Below are positions 23,146 to 23,812 of a stretch of 23,812 bases of DNA, piece after piece. A model generated the notes under the pieces. The model did no database searches and had not been told where the DNA came from. It worked only from the letters and a program-made list of their open reading frames with translations. Within the stretch, counting starts at the first letter, position 1. Each line of letters opens with the position of its first letter. This stretch comes from JAGPUQ01 sp041594335 (GTDB lineage: Bacteria > Pseudomonadota > Gammaproteobacteria > Pseudomonadales > Porticoccaceae). The stretch spans positions 1 through 23,812 of the forward strand of contig JBFHML010000038.1 of the NCBI GenBank assembly GCA_041594335.1, written 5' to 3'. The position numbers and the translations under genes were made by a program.

Positions 23146-23715
23146 TCAATCCCGTGCGCGGCTCAAATATTCGCCAGTGCGCGTATCCACACGGACCACG
23201 TCGCCGATATTGAGAAAGAGCGGCACTTTGACCACCGCACCGGTGCTCAGCCGCGCAGGCTTGGTGCCCCCGGTAGCCGTATCCCCGCGAATCCCCGGGT
23301 CGGTTTCGACAATCTCGAGCTCCACATGATTGGGAGGCGTCACCGCCAAGGGATGGCCGTTATACAACGTCACCACACAGGTGTCCTGTTCCTTCAGCCA
23401 CTGAAGAGCATCCCCAACGACCCCGGAATCTGCCTGATATTGCTCGAAACTCTCCGGCTGCATGAAATGCCAATGTTCGCCGTCGGTGTAGAGATACTGC
23501 ATCTCCGTATCGACCACATCCGCCCCCTCTAGGGAGTCCCCGGACTTGAAGGTCCGCTCCCATACTCGCCCGCTACGCAAATTGCGCAGTCGGACCCGAT
23601 TGAATGCCTGTCCCTTGCCCGGCTTGACGAATTCATTCTCCAGGATGGCACAGGGGTCACCATCGAGCATGACCTTCAAGCCAGCACGGAATTCATTGGT
23701 AGAATAGGAAGCCAT
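23146..23715 (-). CDS. efp: Translation elongation factor P
   Basis: EF-P binds stalled ribosomes and helps them through runs of proline. The 189-residue protein is normal in length. The modified residue is Lys34 in VKPGKGQAF, the loop recognised by EpmA, rather than the Arg of the rhamnosylated kind. The C-terminal domain carries KPARLSTGAVVKVPLFLNIGD. AAGGGG stands six bases before the ATG at 23715. It is divergent from epmB and followed by epmA, so the whole beta-lysylation set is together. EpmC, which hydroxylates the modified lysine in E. coli, is not in view. Confidence 0.98.
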   Translation of the reverse strand: MASYSTNEFRAGLKVMLDGDPCAILENEFVKPGKGQAFNRVRLRNLRSGRVWERTFKSGDSLEGADVVDTEMQYLYTDGEHWHFMQPESFEQYQADSGVVGDALQWLKEQDTCVVTLYNGHPLAVTPPNHVELEIVETDPGIRGDTATGGTKPARLSTGAVVKVPLFLNIGDVVRVDTRTGEYLSRARD

Positions 23716-23756
23716 TCAATCCCCTTCCCTTACTCTAGATCGATGCGAGGGCCGCC

Positions 23757-23812
23757 ATGATACAGCAGCGCATCGCGGCACGGCAGTCGTGTGACTGGCA
23801 GAGCGAGCTCAC
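23757..23812 (+). CDS. epmB: EF-P beta-lysylation protein EpmB, first 18 codons (partial)
   Basis: An ORF starts at ATG 23757 with GAGGG eight bases upstream and runs off the right edge after 18 codons. The visible residues (MIQQRIAARQSCDWQSEL) resemble the start of EpmB, a radical-SAM lysine 2,3-aminomutase that makes the beta-lysine used by EpmA. The divergent position, 41 bases from efp, is the usual one for epmB. The call leans mainly on this context; sequence alone is too short to be sure. Confidence 0.65.
   Translation, partial: MIQQRIAARQSCDWQSEL

Overview
The window looks like a stretch of chromosome from a free-living, GC-rich Gammaproteobacterium with ubiquinone, type IV pili and a twin-arginine export system. 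The evidence is gene content and order: ndk-rlmN-pilW-rodZ, suhB divergent from trmJ, ubiE-ubiJ-ubiB followed by hisI-hisE-tatABC, and efp with epmA and epmB. I cannot name a genus from sequence alone. I saw no rRNA, tRNA, insertion sequence, prophage or CRISPR array. Coding density is high: no gene-free stretch reaches 300 bases, and the longest gaps are about 100-140 bases (2328-2468, 2895-3009, 6960-7075, 7880-7980, 18095-18199).

Layout. From 7000 leftward, on the minus strand: trmJ, iscS, a PAS-GGDEF-EAL protein, ndk, rlmN, pilW and the start of rodZ. From 7076 to 14818, on the plus strand: suhB, a two-domain acyltransferase of the ornithine-lipid (OlsF) type, then the tight run ubiE-ubiJ-ubiB-hisI-hisE-tatA-tatB-tatC, much of it joined by 4-base ATGA overlaps. 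From 20454 back to 14834, on the minus strand: bioB-bioF, then a 600-residue acyl-CoA dehydrogenase, a small DUF3094-like membrane protein and a class III CoA-transferase. From 20542 to 22109, on the plus strand: comF and cysE. The right end holds efp-epmA on the minus strand and the first 18 codons of epmB on the plus strand.

How the genes work together. efp, epmA and epmB form the EF-P / beta-lysylation module that relieves ribosome stalling at polyproline. ubiE, ubiJ and ubiB serve ubiquinone synthesis, hisI and hisE catalyse two consecutive early steps of histidine synthesis, and tatABC exports folded proteins. bioF and bioB make the first and last intermediates of the biotin ring pathway. 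The acyl-CoA dehydrogenase and CoA-transferase suggest breakdown of a short or unusual acyl-CoA.

The most notable feature is the locus around iscS. In many Gammaproteobacteria the order is trmJ-cysE-iscRSUA-hscBA-fdx-iscX-ndk. Here only trmJ and iscS remain next to each other, a cyclic-di-GMP enzyme sits where iscU to iscX would be, cysE lies elsewhere, and IscS has lost the C-terminal tail that docks IscU. I found no clearly new multi-gene system. The remaining observations are regulatory: an 18-base near-palindrome over the ubiE promoter, hairpins at the ubiE and tatB ribosome binding sites, and possible upstream ORFs before rlmN and the acyltransferase.
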